Below are positions 8,608-15,708 of a stretch of 64,000 nt of DNA, piece by piece. The DNA lies in assembly GCF_022919115.1 (NCBI RefSeq), contig NZ_CP095072.1, positions 434,001 through 498,000 of the forward strand, in the 5' to 3' direction. Both the position numbers and the translations under genes were made by a program. This DNA is from Gracilibacillus caseinilyticus. Lineage in GTDB: Bacteria > Bacillota > Bacilli > Bacillales > Amphibacillaceae. The notes below the pieces were generated by a model that saw only the letters and a program-made list of their open reading frames with translations, did no database searches and was not told where the DNA came from. Each line of letters starts with the position of its first letter. Within the stretch, counting starts at the first letter, position 1.

Positions 8608-10050
8608 TTATTTCACCGCTTTACTCACTTTCAATTTCTTCCCTTTCACCGTCGTATGCTCCATAGCTTCCAGCACTAATGAACCTTTACCATTCAAAAT
8701 ATCCACATAAGACCAATTGTCTTTGATTGTAATAATGCCGATATCATCAGCCGTTACATTTGGGATGTTGGATATCGTACCTACAAGGTCCATGGCACGT
8801 ATTTTTTTCTTTTTACCACCATTAAAGTGCAGTTTCATAATATCCTGGTTGATTCTTGCTGTTTTATTATTTTTCACAATACGTGGTGCAGCCATTTTTT
8901 CCATAAATGCCGGCTTTAATTCGCTCACTTCTTTTGTTGACGGGGCTTCTTTTCTTTCAATCACAAAACCGATATAACGTTCAATGCTTGCGACATATTT
9001 TTCCTCATATCTATCCGCAAAAGTTATTGCTTGTCCTTGTTTACCTGCACGGCCGGTTCTGCCTGTCCGATGTACGTAGCTGTCTTTTTTGATTGGCACA
9101 TCAAAATTAATAACAAGTGATACGTTATCGACATCAATTCCTCTTGCTGCTACATCTGTTGCCACAAGATAGCGAAACTGACCCGTTTTAAAGCCCTCCA
9201 TCACAGAGAAACGCCGATCTTGCTCCAAGCCTCCATGAATCTGTTCACACGTGTATCCAGATTCTTGCAGTTCTGTACTCACTTCATCTACATGCTCCTG
9301 CGTGTTACAAAAAATGATACAACTATCAGGATTCTCAACAGTTGTAACGTCTTTTAGCAGTGACAGTTTCTCTGATTGTTTCACTTCATACAGATCATGC
9401 TGAATCATTTTCGTTGTCATTTCTGTTTTAATTTTTATTTTCGACGGATTATCCATATATTGCTCACAGAGTTGCTCGATTGCTTGTGGTATTGTAGCCG
9501 AGTATAACATCGTGACGCGCTCAGAAGGTACTTGTTGGATAATTGCCTCTACTTCATCAATAAATCCCATCTTTAACATTTCATCTGCTTCATCGATGAC
9601 TAGATATTTTACCTGATCGAGCTGCAACGTACCTTGACGAATATGGTCCATTATACGTCCTGGCGTTCCTACTACCACATGTGTTTTTTGCTTCAATTCT
9701 TCCTTTTGAAAAGTAAAAGGCTCCCTGCCATACAACGCCAATGCTTTAATCCGTTTGAATCTGCCAATATTGGTAATGTCTTCACGAACTTGAGCAGCCA
9801 GTTCTCTCGTAGGAGCTAACACTAATGCTTGCGGACTATTATCTTCCCAAGCAACTTTTTCACAGATCGGAATAGCAAAAGCAGCTGTTTTTCCACTGCC
9901 TGTTTGGGAATGGACGATTAGATCCTGATTTTCCAGTGCACGTGGAATTACTTCATTTTGAACGTCAGTAGGCTCTGTATATTTTAATACGTCCAACGCT
10001 TTTTCTATTTCATTACTTAAGGAGAATTGTTGAAAAGTACTATTTTCCAT
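8608..10050 (-). CDS. dbpA: DEAD-box ATP-dependent RNA helicase DbpA/YxiN type
   Basis: A protein of 480 residues with two RecA-like domains. Visible motifs are the Q motif region (TDVQNEVIP), motif [13 protein letters not shown], Ia [35 protein letters not shown] and [12 protein letters not shown]. The last 75 or so residues ([16 protein letters not shown] ... [10 protein letters not shown]) match the DbpA RNA-binding domain, which in the known family members directs the helicase to hairpin 92 of 23S rRNA during 50S assembly. The gene is single, has its own terminator, and its upstream side carries the 52-bp repeat array. Confidence 0.95.
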   Translation of the reverse strand: MENSTFQQFSLSNEIEKALDVLKYTEPTDVQNEVIPRALENQDLIVHSQTGSGKTAAFAIPICEKVAWEDNSPQALVLAPTRELAAQVREDITNIGRFKRIKALALYGREPFTFQKEELKQKTHVVVGTPGRIMDHIRQGTLQLDQVKYLVIDEADEMLKMGFIDEVEAIIQQVPSERVTMLYSATIPQAIEQLCEQYMDNPSKIKIKTEMTTKMIQHDLYEVKQSEKLSLLKDVTTVENPDSCIIFCNTQEHVDEVSTELQESGYTCEQIHGGLEQDRRFSVMEGFKTGQFRYLVATDVAARGIDVDNVSLVINFDVPIKKDSYVHRTGRTGRAGKQGQAITFADRYEEKYVASIERYIGFVIERKEAPSTKEVSELKPAFMEKMAAPRIVKNNKTARINQDIMKLHFNGGKKKKIRAMDLVGTISNIPNVTADDIGIITIKDNWSYVDILNGKGSLVLEAMEHTTVKGKKLKVSKAVK

Positions 10051-10118
10051 TTGCTAACCTCATTTATCTTTAATTTACTTTATTAACGTAAGCATATCAT
10101 TTATTCGGTGCTTAATCG

Positions 10119-10318
10119 ATACAAATCAAAGCTATTCATGTCCTGGATTTGTATCGTTTAGGCTGGATGGATACAAAACATGGTTCTTCTTATGCATGAT
10201 AGTATCGTTTATTAGGTAATGAATACAAATCTCACCTGTTGCAAACCAGATTTGTATCGTTTATCAATAATGAATACAAATCTCTATCCTTTCATTATGA
10301 ATTTGTTTCCATTATTTA
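10119..10318. repeat. Four-unit intergenic array, 52-bp period, hairpin in each unit
   Basis: The word ATACAAA recurs at 10119, 10171, 10223 and 10274, so steps are 52, 52 and 51. Units 1 and 3 hold a perfect 9-bp inverted repeat, ATACAAATC ... GATTTGTAT (10119-10127 with 10146-10154, and 10223-10231 with 10249-10257). Units 2 and 4 keep decayed arms. The right arm is followed by CGTTTA in units 1 to 3. The array lies between a terminator and the dbpA gene start and encodes nothing evident. Confidence 0.85.
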
Positions 10319-10324
10319 AACGAA

Positions 10325-10352
10325 TAAAAAGGAAGCCTATCACTGGCTTCCT
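10325..10352 (-). terminator. Terminator of the small basic protein gene
   Basis: AGGAAGCC pairs with GGCTTCCT over a 7-base loop. On the minus strand it is followed by five T. Confidence 0.8.
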
Positions 10353-10373
10353 CCTAAACGTCACCGTACGTAA

Positions 10374-10484
10374 CTAGTTATCCGTGTTTCGAGCAGACGA
10401 TTTCGCTTTGCCTCTTCGTTGTTCAGCTGGCTTTTTGCCTTCACCGCGAATTTTTTTCTTTGGTGCGTAAGAGTCTTTAACCAT
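10374..10484 (-). CDS. Small, very basic protein of 36 residues
   Basis: Starting at an ATG (10484) with a strong GGAGG site 8 bases upstream, the frame encodes MVKDSYAPKKKIRGEGKKPA and then a Lys/Arg-rich tail ending in NTDN. It has its own terminator at 10325-10352, which together with the ribosome site makes it a convincing gene. There is no signal peptide or membrane span. The composition suggests binding to RNA, ribosomes or another polyanion, but I do not recognise the family. It sits between the reductase gene and the repeat array and dbpA, all on the minus strand. Confidence 0.75.
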   Translation of the reverse strand: MVKDSYAPKKKIRGEGKKPAEQRRGKAKSSARNTDN

Positions 10485-10557
10485 GTAAGAAACCTCCGTT
10501 TTAGCATATTTTTCGCTTTTATGTTTACCTGGTTGATGAAAAAATATGCTCGATCAA

Positions 10558-11094
10558 CTAAATGTTTCTCGAATAAACAAGCATCGCTATTCCTTCTGTT
10601 ACAGTACTTTCTTCCATTTTTAATGAAAGCATTGGATTATCATCGGCAAATAATCTCGTTCCTTTACCAACAATCATCGGTATAATCCCAATAACATATT
10701 CTTCAATAACATCTGCTTTCATTAATATGTTACAGACACTCGCGCCACCAAAAACCCATATATTAGCCCCGTCTTCTTCTTTCAAAAAGCTGACAAGAGC
10801 AGTCAGGTCACCTGTATAGAACTCTACATTTTCTTCTTTAGGTTGTGCTGTGGAATGTGATAGTACGAATATTTTTTTGTCTGCAAATTCCTTCATCGCT
10901 TCAGGCGGAAGGTCATCATATGCTGTCTTACCCAAAATCATTGTATCGCATGAAGCTAAAAATGCTGAGAAGTCAAACTGCTTATCTGTATCATTGGAAT
11001 GATCGCCATCTCCATGAATCCAGTCGAACTTATTGTTTTCATCTACAATTCTTCCATCAAGACTGATAGCTAAATTTAAGATAACTTTCCTCAT
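10558..11094 (-). CDS. RibD C-terminal/dihydrofolate reductase-like protein
   Basis: A protein of 178 residues with the dihydrofolate-reductase fold as found in RibD_C and in the YwjB/YyaP group. The N-terminus MRKVILNLAISLDGRIVDE carries the substrate-side loop; the NADPH site is marked by DTMILGKTAYDDL and by IWVFGGASVCNILMKADVIEE. It probably reduces a pteridine- or pyrimidine-like compound with NADPH, but the substrate is unknown and it should not be called FolA or RibD. A ggaggataaaa ribosome site precedes the ATG. Confidence 0.88.
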   Translation of the reverse strand: MRKVILNLAISLDGRIVDENNKFDWIHGDGDHSNDTDKQFDFSAFLASCDTMILGKTAYDDLPPEAMKEFADKKIFVLSHSTAQPKEENVEFYTGDLTALVSFLKEEDGANIWVFGGASVCNILMKADVIEEYVIGIIPMIVGKGTRLFADDNPMLSLKMEESTVTEGIAMLVYSRNI

Positions 11095-11142
11095 TTTTAT
11101 CCTCCTTCATCCGTTACTATGGATTTTTTAATCTAAAAAGAA

Positions 11143-11168
11143 AAAGGACTCCGCTTAAAGAGTCCTTT
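11143..11168 (-). terminator. Terminator of the cold-shock gene
   Basis: AAAGGACTC pairs with GAGTCCTTT over 8 bases; on the minus strand a run of T follows. Confidence 0.85.
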
Positions 11169-11173
11169 AATCA

Positions 11174-11374
11174 TTAACCTTTTTGAACGTTAGTTGCTTG
11201 TGGTCCGCGTTGACCATCTTCTACATCAAAAGAAACTGCTTGACCTTCTTCTAATGTTTTAAATCCTTCACCCTGGATAGCTGAGAAGTGTACGAATAGA
11301 TCGTCTCCACCTTCTACTTCGATAAAACCGAAACCTTTATCCGCATTGAACCATTTAACTGTACCTTGTTGCAT
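11174..11374 (-). CDS. csp: Cold-shock protein (CspB/CspD type)
   Basis: A 66-residue single cold-shock domain. The two RNA-binding motifs are clear: KGFGFIEV (RNP1) and LFVHFSAI (RNP2), after the invariant [12 protein letters not shown]. It binds single-stranded RNA and DNA and keeps mRNA unfolded in the cold. EGGDDLF resembles CspD and [19 protein letters not shown] resembles CspB, so the exact paralogue is left open. The distance of about 110 bases between the likely promoter and the ATG gives a long leader, as is common for cold-shock genes. Confidence 0.95.
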   Translation of the reverse strand: MQQGTVKWFNADKGFGFIEVEGGDDLFVHFSAIQGEGFKTLEEGQAVSFDVEDGQRGPQATNVQKG

Positions 11375-11486
11375 ATTTGTTTCCTCCTGCGTGGATCATC
11401 ATTCCACTGTTTAATACTATTAATGCTCAATAAAGATAAAAGGTTAACTTCCTCTGTACCGAACCGAACAAAAATAATTCTCCTTT

Positions 11487-11515
11487 ATAATAACAGATAT
11501 TTATTTGAATAGCAA
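11487..11515 (-). promoter_or_regulatory. Likely promoter of the cold-shock gene
   Basis: On the minus strand TTGCTA (11510-11515) and TATTAT (11487-11492) are separated by 17 bases. The transcript would have a leader of about 105 bases. Confidence 0.5.
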
Positions 11516-11616
11516 GTAAAATTTGTAAAATTAATTAACACCCAGGAAAGAAAAATAGATGAAATCACCCAATAAATGGTATAAAATATAGATGAAAGGC
11601 TTATTTATGATATCAA

Positions 11617-11645
11617 TGTACAATTCCAATTGTTATTGTTATAAT
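11617..11645 (+). promoter_or_regulatory. Candidate promoter of the antitoxin RNA
   Basis: TGTACA and TATAAT are separated by 17 bases on the plus strand. A transcript from here would run antisense to the toxin mRNA, as in the TxpA/RatA pair. Confidence 0.4.
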
Positions 11646-11671
11646 ACATTAAGGAAATGCATATAATAAAA

Positions 11672-11695
11672 AACTCGCAGCGGCTACTGCGAGTT
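11672..11695 (-). terminator. Terminator of the holin-like toxin mRNA
   Basis: AACTCGCAG pairs perfectly with CTGCGAGTT over a 6-base loop, followed by six or more T on the minus strand. Between it and the toxin stop lies a second structure, a 10-bp inverted repeat AATAGACCTC (11737-11746) with GAGGTCTATT (11773-11782), which overlaps the stop codon. Confidence 0.85.
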
Positions 11696-11777
11696 CCGGA
11701 TAAGCGGTTCCATAAGTGGAGATCTGCTATCGACTGAATAGACCTCACCTGCTCACTTATCGGTTTAATAGGGAGGT

Positions 11778-11873
11778 CTATTTCCGCTTGATTATAGATA
11801 CAATCAAAGCAAGTAATGCAATCAAGAAGGTACCAAAAGAAAATAGTACCATAAAACTTTCATACATATTCAA
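11778..11873 (-). CDS. Holin-like type I toxin (TxpA/Hol_Tox type)
   Basis: A peptide of about 31 residues: a short N-terminus, one membrane span (MVLFSFGTFLIALLALIVSI) and a basic end IKRK. This is the pattern of the putative holin-like toxins related to TxpA of B. subtilis, which insert into the membrane and kill cells unless an antisense RNA blocks the mRNA. The G-rich ribosome site (AGAGGGGG) favours TTG at 11873, though GTG at 11882 and ATG at 11867 are in frame. The long structured 3' region, the strong terminator and an extended -10 promoter upstream complete the locus. Confidence 0.8.
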   Translation of the reverse strand: MNMYESFMVLFSFGTFLIALLALIVSIIKRK

Positions 11874-11939
11874 AAGCGTCACCCCCTCTTTTGTCAGGAG
11901 ATTAGCCGACCTTCCCTAAAAGAACATTATCCTTTTTCC

Positions 11940-11948
11940 ATTATATCA
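11940..11948 (-). promoter_or_regulatory. Extended -10 promoter of the toxin gene
   Basis: On the minus strand TGATATAAT gives a perfect TATAAT with the upstream TG. There is no good -35, as expected for an extended -10 promoter. The leader to the toxin start is about 60 bases. Confidence 0.5.
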
Positions 11949-12055
11949 CAATTCAATCGAACGCATATTCATTTTTTATAGATAGGAACTTTTGTATGAA
12001 TTATGTTATAGTAGATGAATTACACAATAAACTTAACAGACAGGCGGGAAAAATT

Positions 12056-12439
12056 ATGATCGAAATCAAATCCTCTCCTCTAAGTGATGGAGACTACACT
12101 AGAGGTGTCTTTGCTACACAAAACATAAAAAAGGGACAGTTGTTGCACGAAGCTCCTGTTCTTGCCTATAGAAATGAAGAACATCAACATATTGAAAAAA
12201 CGTTGTTAGCTGATTATGCTTTTGAATATGGACTTCATCATTCGGCAATTTTACTGGGCTATGGCATGCTATTTAACCATTCCTATGAACCAAACGCTAC
12301 GTACGAAATCAGCTTTGAAAATCACACCTTTAATTTCTTTGCCTACCGCGACATAAAGGCAGGAGAAGAAATCCTGATTAATTATAATGGCGACGTTGAT
12401 GATAAAGAGCTTTTGTGGTTTGATCGTGATGATTCATAA
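12056..12439 (+). CDS. SET domain protein
   Basis: A protein of about 127 residues made up almost only of a SET domain: SDGDYTRGVFATQNIKKGQLLHEAPVLAY, then GMLFNHSYEPNATYEIS (the NHS motif) and IKAGEEILINYNGD (the catalytic Tyr region). SET proteins methylate lysine using SAM; the bacterial single-domain form has no proven target. I start it at the ATG at 12056, as in related proteins, because a promoter-like TATAGT lies inside any longer frame starting at 11996. Confidence 0.85.
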   Translation: MIEIKSSPLSDGDYTRGVFATQNIKKGQLLHEAPVLAYRNEEHQHIEKTLLADYAFEYGLHHSAILLGYGMLFNHSYEPNATYEISFENHTFNFFAYRDIKAGEEILINYNGDVDDKELLWFDRDDS

Positions 12440-12487
12440 AGACAGTTCTTGTATCGCCCACCCTCTTTTATCATTCATCAGACAAAA

Positions 12488-12517
12488 GCCCCGCATTTAA
12501 TGCGAGGGCATTTTATT
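12488..12517 (+). terminator. Terminator after the SET gene
   Basis: GCCCCGCAT pairs with ATGCGaGGGC (one bulged A), followed by ATTTTATT. Confidence 0.7.
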
Positions 12518-12666
12518 GTACCCTTATTCACCCTATTGTTAATAGTGAATCACATTTGCGGACGATTATGTAATCCTTACAATCCATAAGATACATTCAC
12601 TGGCTGCTTTGGGCTGCTTGAATTATCTTTCGACCTTTATTCATATAATTGCTCAACGTATATAAT

Positions 12667-12697
12667 GAAAAAGCACCTGCGAGAGGTGCTTTTTTCA
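12667..12697. terminator. Two-way terminator beyond the spore coat gene
   Basis: AAGCACCT pairs with AGGTGCTT over 5 bases; A and T runs flank both sides, so it can work on both strands. It directly follows the minus-strand coat gene. Confidence 0.8.
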
Positions 12698-12699
12698 TG

Positions 12700-13074
12700 T
12701 TAAATCCAGCTCCATCCATCATTACGATGACATTTCTTTCTACTGCGACCGCGACTGCCATTGTTATTACTATTGCCATTATTTGTACTTGCAGGGCTAA
12801 CACGTTGACAGTTTGGTGAATTCATATCACTACCACAATCATATTGCTCCACAACTGTCTCATTCACATCAGAATTCGAAACTGGATAATAATTTTCGCT
12901 TCTGACTACATTTCTATTTACATTTACTACTTCAGTTGGATAAACATTTCTGACAACACTGCGATTCGTTGTAACATTCCTTACTCGCTGAGTAGGATGT
13001 ACAATCATTTTCTCTTGAATCGGAGAAACATTATTGTTTCTTCCGTTATTTCGAGAATTATTACAGCATCCCAT
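12700..13074 (-). CDS. CotD-like spore coat protein
   Basis: A protein of about 124 residues, rich in Asn, Arg, Ser and Cys. It begins MGCCNNSRNN, then has VHPTQRVRNVTTN and VYPTEVVNVNRNVVR, the His/Tyr-Pro-Thr repeats seen in CotD-family coat proteins, and ends in a basic, low-complexity NNNGSRGRSRKK segment. Such proteins are made in the mother cell and cross-linked into the coat. The start at 13074 follows AAAGGGGGG. It shows that the host can sporulate or descends from a spore former. The exact Cot name is not certain. Confidence 0.8.
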   Translation of the reverse strand: MGCCNNSRNNGRNNNVSPIQEKMIVHPTQRVRNVTTNRSVVRNVYPTEVVNVNRNVVRSENYYPVSNSDVNETVVEQYDCGSDMNSPNCQRVSPASTNNGNSNNNGSRGRSRKKCHRNDGWSWI

Positions 13075-13280
13075 AAGTTTTCCCCCCTTTTTAACCAACT
13101 ACTATACAGTATGTTGTTAACAAGAGTTTGTCCTAGTCAAATATATTAAACCTAGCGAAAATGTGTTTTCATACTAAGGCAAGTAGCATGTTAATCGTTA
13201 AAAAATCAAATATATGAATTTATTAAATACTGTCCGTTATCTTTGAATAAGAAAAGACTATTTAAAGGTGGTAATGATTC

Positions 13281-13932
13281 ATGAAACAAACAAAGAAGAT
13301 ATATGAGATTTAAAATCATTAACTGGTCCTTTTCCGGATTTTCATACAAAAAATATACCAGAATCGCCTTCAGATTTGTTCACAGATTGGTTGATCACTG
13401 CGATTGAAAAAGGAGTTCATGAACCTCATGCGATGACATTGTCTACCGTTGACGAAAAAGGGGCACCTGACGCCAGAATATTGATACTAAGAGATGTGGC
13501 CAATAATAAATGATATTTTGCAACGTCATCCACAAGCAAAAAAGGGGAACAACTGAGAATAAACCCAAAAGTCGCCTTAACATTTTATTAGTCGGAAATC
13601 GGCAGACAAATTCGGATACGTGGTGTAGCATCAGAAATGTCTGCAGAGGCAGGTTCAGAAGATTTCCTGGAAAGGTTGAGTGAGGCAAGTGCTCTAGCTT
13701 TGATTGGACATCAGAGTAAGGAAATGCTGCAACGTCAGATGTTAAATGATGCTTTATTGAAAACGAATGAATTAATAAAAGAAGTACCGATACCGTAAGC
13801 GCTAATTGGTAGTTGTACAAAGTCGCTGCGTACGAAGTTGAATTCTGGCAAGGGGATCCAGAACGAAAACACATCAGGGTTCAATATCAGCGTAACGGTA
13901 AGCATAGGGGACATCGTTTATTGTGGCCGTGA
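13281..13932 (+). pseudogene. Decayed pyridoxamine 5'-phosphate oxidase (PdxH-like) gene
   Basis: The sequence can be followed from GPFPDFHTKNIPESPSDLF through LSTVDEKGAPDARILILRDV, ATSSTSKKGEQLRINPKVALTFY and SEIGRQIRIRGVASEMS to EFWQGDPERKHIR and the ending RLLWP, all typical of the flavin pyridoxamine-phosphate oxidase family. The frame is broken: TGA replaces an expected Trp at 13512, TAG replaces the Trp in FYWSEIG, and frameshifts occur near the start, near 13680-13750 and in the last third. No functional enzyme can be made. The decay looks recent enough for all blocks to be readable. Confidence 0.85.
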
Positions 13933-14076
13933 AATAACAGCTCCCTACTTTGCATTTGAAAATTATACAATCATATCCTGACTTACAAAAGATCACCTCC
14001 TGCTTTGCAAGCTGTACCATCCCAGTCCGAAAGTCTGCATTACCACATAACGATCAGTTAAAACGAGATCAACAAT

Positions 14077-14105
14077 TTGACAAAAAAAGTTATTTATGCT
14101 ATAAT
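14077..14105 (+). promoter_or_regulatory. Consensus SigA promoter of the methyltransferase gene
   Basis: TTGACA and TATAAT with exactly 17 bases between them, a perfect vegetative promoter. Transcription would start near 14112, and the leader then meets the hairpin at 14133-14160. Confidence 0.85.
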
Positions 14106-14132
14106 TTACAATTAAATGATTGTATCGTATAA

Positions 14133-14167
14133 TAAGATTCTCCTGGCCAGGGGAATCTTATTTTTTT
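14133..14167 (+). terminator. Leader terminator (possible attenuator) before the methyltransferase
   Basis: TAAGATTC-tCC pairs with GGgGAATCTTA over a short loop and is followed by seven T. It sits between the promoter (14077-14105) and the ribosome site of the gene at 14189, so it should stop transcription unless something opens it. No leader peptide or known riboswitch was seen in the roughly 20 bases between start and hairpin. Confidence 0.75.
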
Positions 14168-14188
14168 GTCATATAGGAGGAGCAAAGT

Positions 14189-15103
14189 ATGAAGAAAAAT
14201 GAATCAAGTTTAACTTCTTTAATATCGGCTTTTGGTCGAGCCTACCACAGTAAATATGATGACAACCCTAAGATTTTCGATGATTTTATTGCCAAAGATT
14301 TAATAACGGAAGAAGAATTTACAGATATACGCGAAAACATGACAAACGGCATTTCATTTTTCAATCAAGAAATCGCAAAGAAATATCAGGATCACCCGGA
14401 TGAAATATTAAAATGGATTACACAAGTGCAGCTTTCTCCAACTCCGTTAGCGCGTAGTGCCTATTGTGAATATGTACTATTAAAAGAAATAACACTTGGC
14501 GTTAAACAGTACGTTATTCTGGGCGCTGGATTAGATTCATTCTGTTTCCGACACCCCGAATTAGGTGACAGCTTAGATATTATTGAAGTTGACTATCCAG
14601 CCACCCAAGACTTTAAAAAGAAAAGATTAGCAAATGCTAATTATCAAATTCCGGATAACCTTCATTTCGTATCAATGGATTTCACCAAAGAGGTTAGTAA
14701 GCTTATTGAAGAAAATTTGATGCCAAACAAAAAAACTTTCTTCAGCCTTTTAGGTGTTACGTACTATTTGTCAAAAGAAGAAATTGCTAACCTTATTAAT
14801 AAATTGTTTGCCGAAGTTCCTTCAAGAAGTTCTATCGTATTTGATTATGCTGACGACAATCTATTTGAAGAAAAAGGTTTATCTAATCGAGTTGAGAATA
14901 TGATTCAAATGGCTTCAGCTAGCGGCGAACCCATGAAATCTTGTTTTACTTTTAGTGAAATGGAAAAAATGTTAGAAAGTGCTAGCTTACTGATTTATGA
15001 ACATTCATCTCCTGCTACGATTCATGATCAATTCTTTCAAAATCGTACAGATTATTTGTCTGCATTCGAAACCATTCACTACATTCATGCTGTAAAAAAA
15101 TAA
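14189..15103 (+). CDS. Class I SAM-dependent methyltransferase, leucine carboxyl methyltransferase family
   Basis: A protein of 304 residues of the LCM/YktD group. The N-terminus has the family pattern SAFGRAYHSKYDDNPKIFDDFIA; the SAM site is VILGAGLDSFCFRHPE (about residues 109-124) followed by IIEVDYPATQDFKKKRL; later FFSLLGVTYYLSKEEI and IVFDYAD are conserved. It should methylate a carboxyl group, often on polyketide-like or other small molecules. It has a perfect promoter, a terminator in its leader and a good AGGAGGAG site, so it is probably switched on by an inducer. It is a single-gene unit. Confidence 0.88.
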   Translation: MKKNESSLTSLISAFGRAYHSKYDDNPKIFDDFIAKDLITEEEFTDIRENMTNGISFFNQEIAKKYQDHPDEILKWITQVQLSPTPLARSAYCEYVLLKEITLGVKQYVILGAGLDSFCFRHPELGDSLDIIEVDYPATQDFKKKRLANANYQIPDNLHFVSMDFTKEVSKLIEENLMPNKKTFFSLLGVTYYLSKEEIANLINKLFAEVPSRSSIVFDYADDNLFEEKGLSNRVENMIQMASASGEPMKSCFTFSEMEKMLESASLLIYEHSSPATIHDQFFQNRTDYLSAFETIHYIHAVKK

Positions 15104-15399
15104 AATTTTCTAATCAATCTAACTTCCTTTAATATGGATTATGTAAAGTGGGACTGTATGTCAAAGTGGTAATTTTGACATGTTTTATCTGCTCAGCAAA
15201 GATCCGGAAATATCCTCCGCGCCCTGTGAAGCTCGCTCTGATCCCACTCCGCATATTTCCTGCGCTTAAGGAAGTGCTACAACGTATGGAATAGCTAAAA
15301 GCATTGGTGCTAAGCATTATGTTATTCATTCAAATGTTGTTATATATGCATACAGTCAATATGCTAACTCGTACAAAAGTTGTAGAATTCTTATCTTAG
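15104..15399. other. Intergenic region after the methyltransferase
   Basis: No gene is evident. Around 15195-15265 there is a GC-richer patch (ATCCGGAAATATCCTCCGCGCCC, read in two parts) that stands out from the AT-rich surroundings and could be part of another dispersed repeat, but no second copy occurs in the window. Confidence 0.35.
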
Positions 15400-15571
15400 C
15401 GTAGACCAACCACGTAGACTCCCGCGGGACGTGCAGGTGCTGAAGATCCACTTTGTGACGTGCCTTCCTTCACAAAGTTAGCTTCAGCCGTGCCCCGCAG
15501 GACGCGAAGTGGTTGGTCGGAGCGGTATCATACAACTATAAACATTTCAAAATAACCTCTGCTAGACATAA
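15400..15571 (-). repeat. Dispersed intergenic repeat, copy A
   Basis: Read on the minus strand, this shares long blocks with 45697-45835 on the plus strand: TTATGTCTAGC, TTTTGAAATGTT, GTATGATACCGCTCCG, TGCGGGGCACGGCTGA, ACTTTGTGAAG, CACAAAGT and TTCAGCACCTGCACGT, in the same order. The inner part can fold through the ACTTTGTG/CACAAAGT arms. It encodes nothing evident and looks like a non-autonomous mobile or structured repeat. Confidence 0.8.
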
Positions 15572-15640
15572 TCCATATTATAAATACCTATCTCAATCAT
15601 AAGTAAAACTTTATGTGATTCGCCTTTGCTCAAAGAAAAA

Positions 15641-15675
15641 ACGACTCTGAATTCGTAAATTGAATTCAGAGTCGT
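15641..15675 (-). terminator. Terminator of the TPR-GTPase gene
   Basis: A 14-bp perfect stem, ACGACTCTGAATTC with GAATTCAGAGTCGT, followed on the minus strand by six T. Confidence 0.9.
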
Positions 15676-15708
15676 TTCAACCTAGCTACATTTCCTCATA
15701 ACGATCAA

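Larger units (their letters stand above)
11652..11880 (+). ncRNA. Proposed antisense antitoxin RNA (RatA-like)
   Basis: Type I toxin loci of this kind carry an antisense RNA that pairs with the 3' part of the toxin mRNA. A plus-strand promoter candidate at 11617-11645 points into the toxin gene. The start near 11652 is inferred from that promoter, and the end is a guess because I see no plus-strand terminator. Confidence 0.3.

Noticed and set aside
10119..10318. A series of transcription terminators
   Set aside because: The hairpins are not followed by T-runs, and real terminators for both neighbouring genes are present elsewhere.
11716..11919. Plus-strand protein of 67 residues
   Set aside because: It lies antisense to the holin-like toxin and its structured 3' region, and has no ribosome site.
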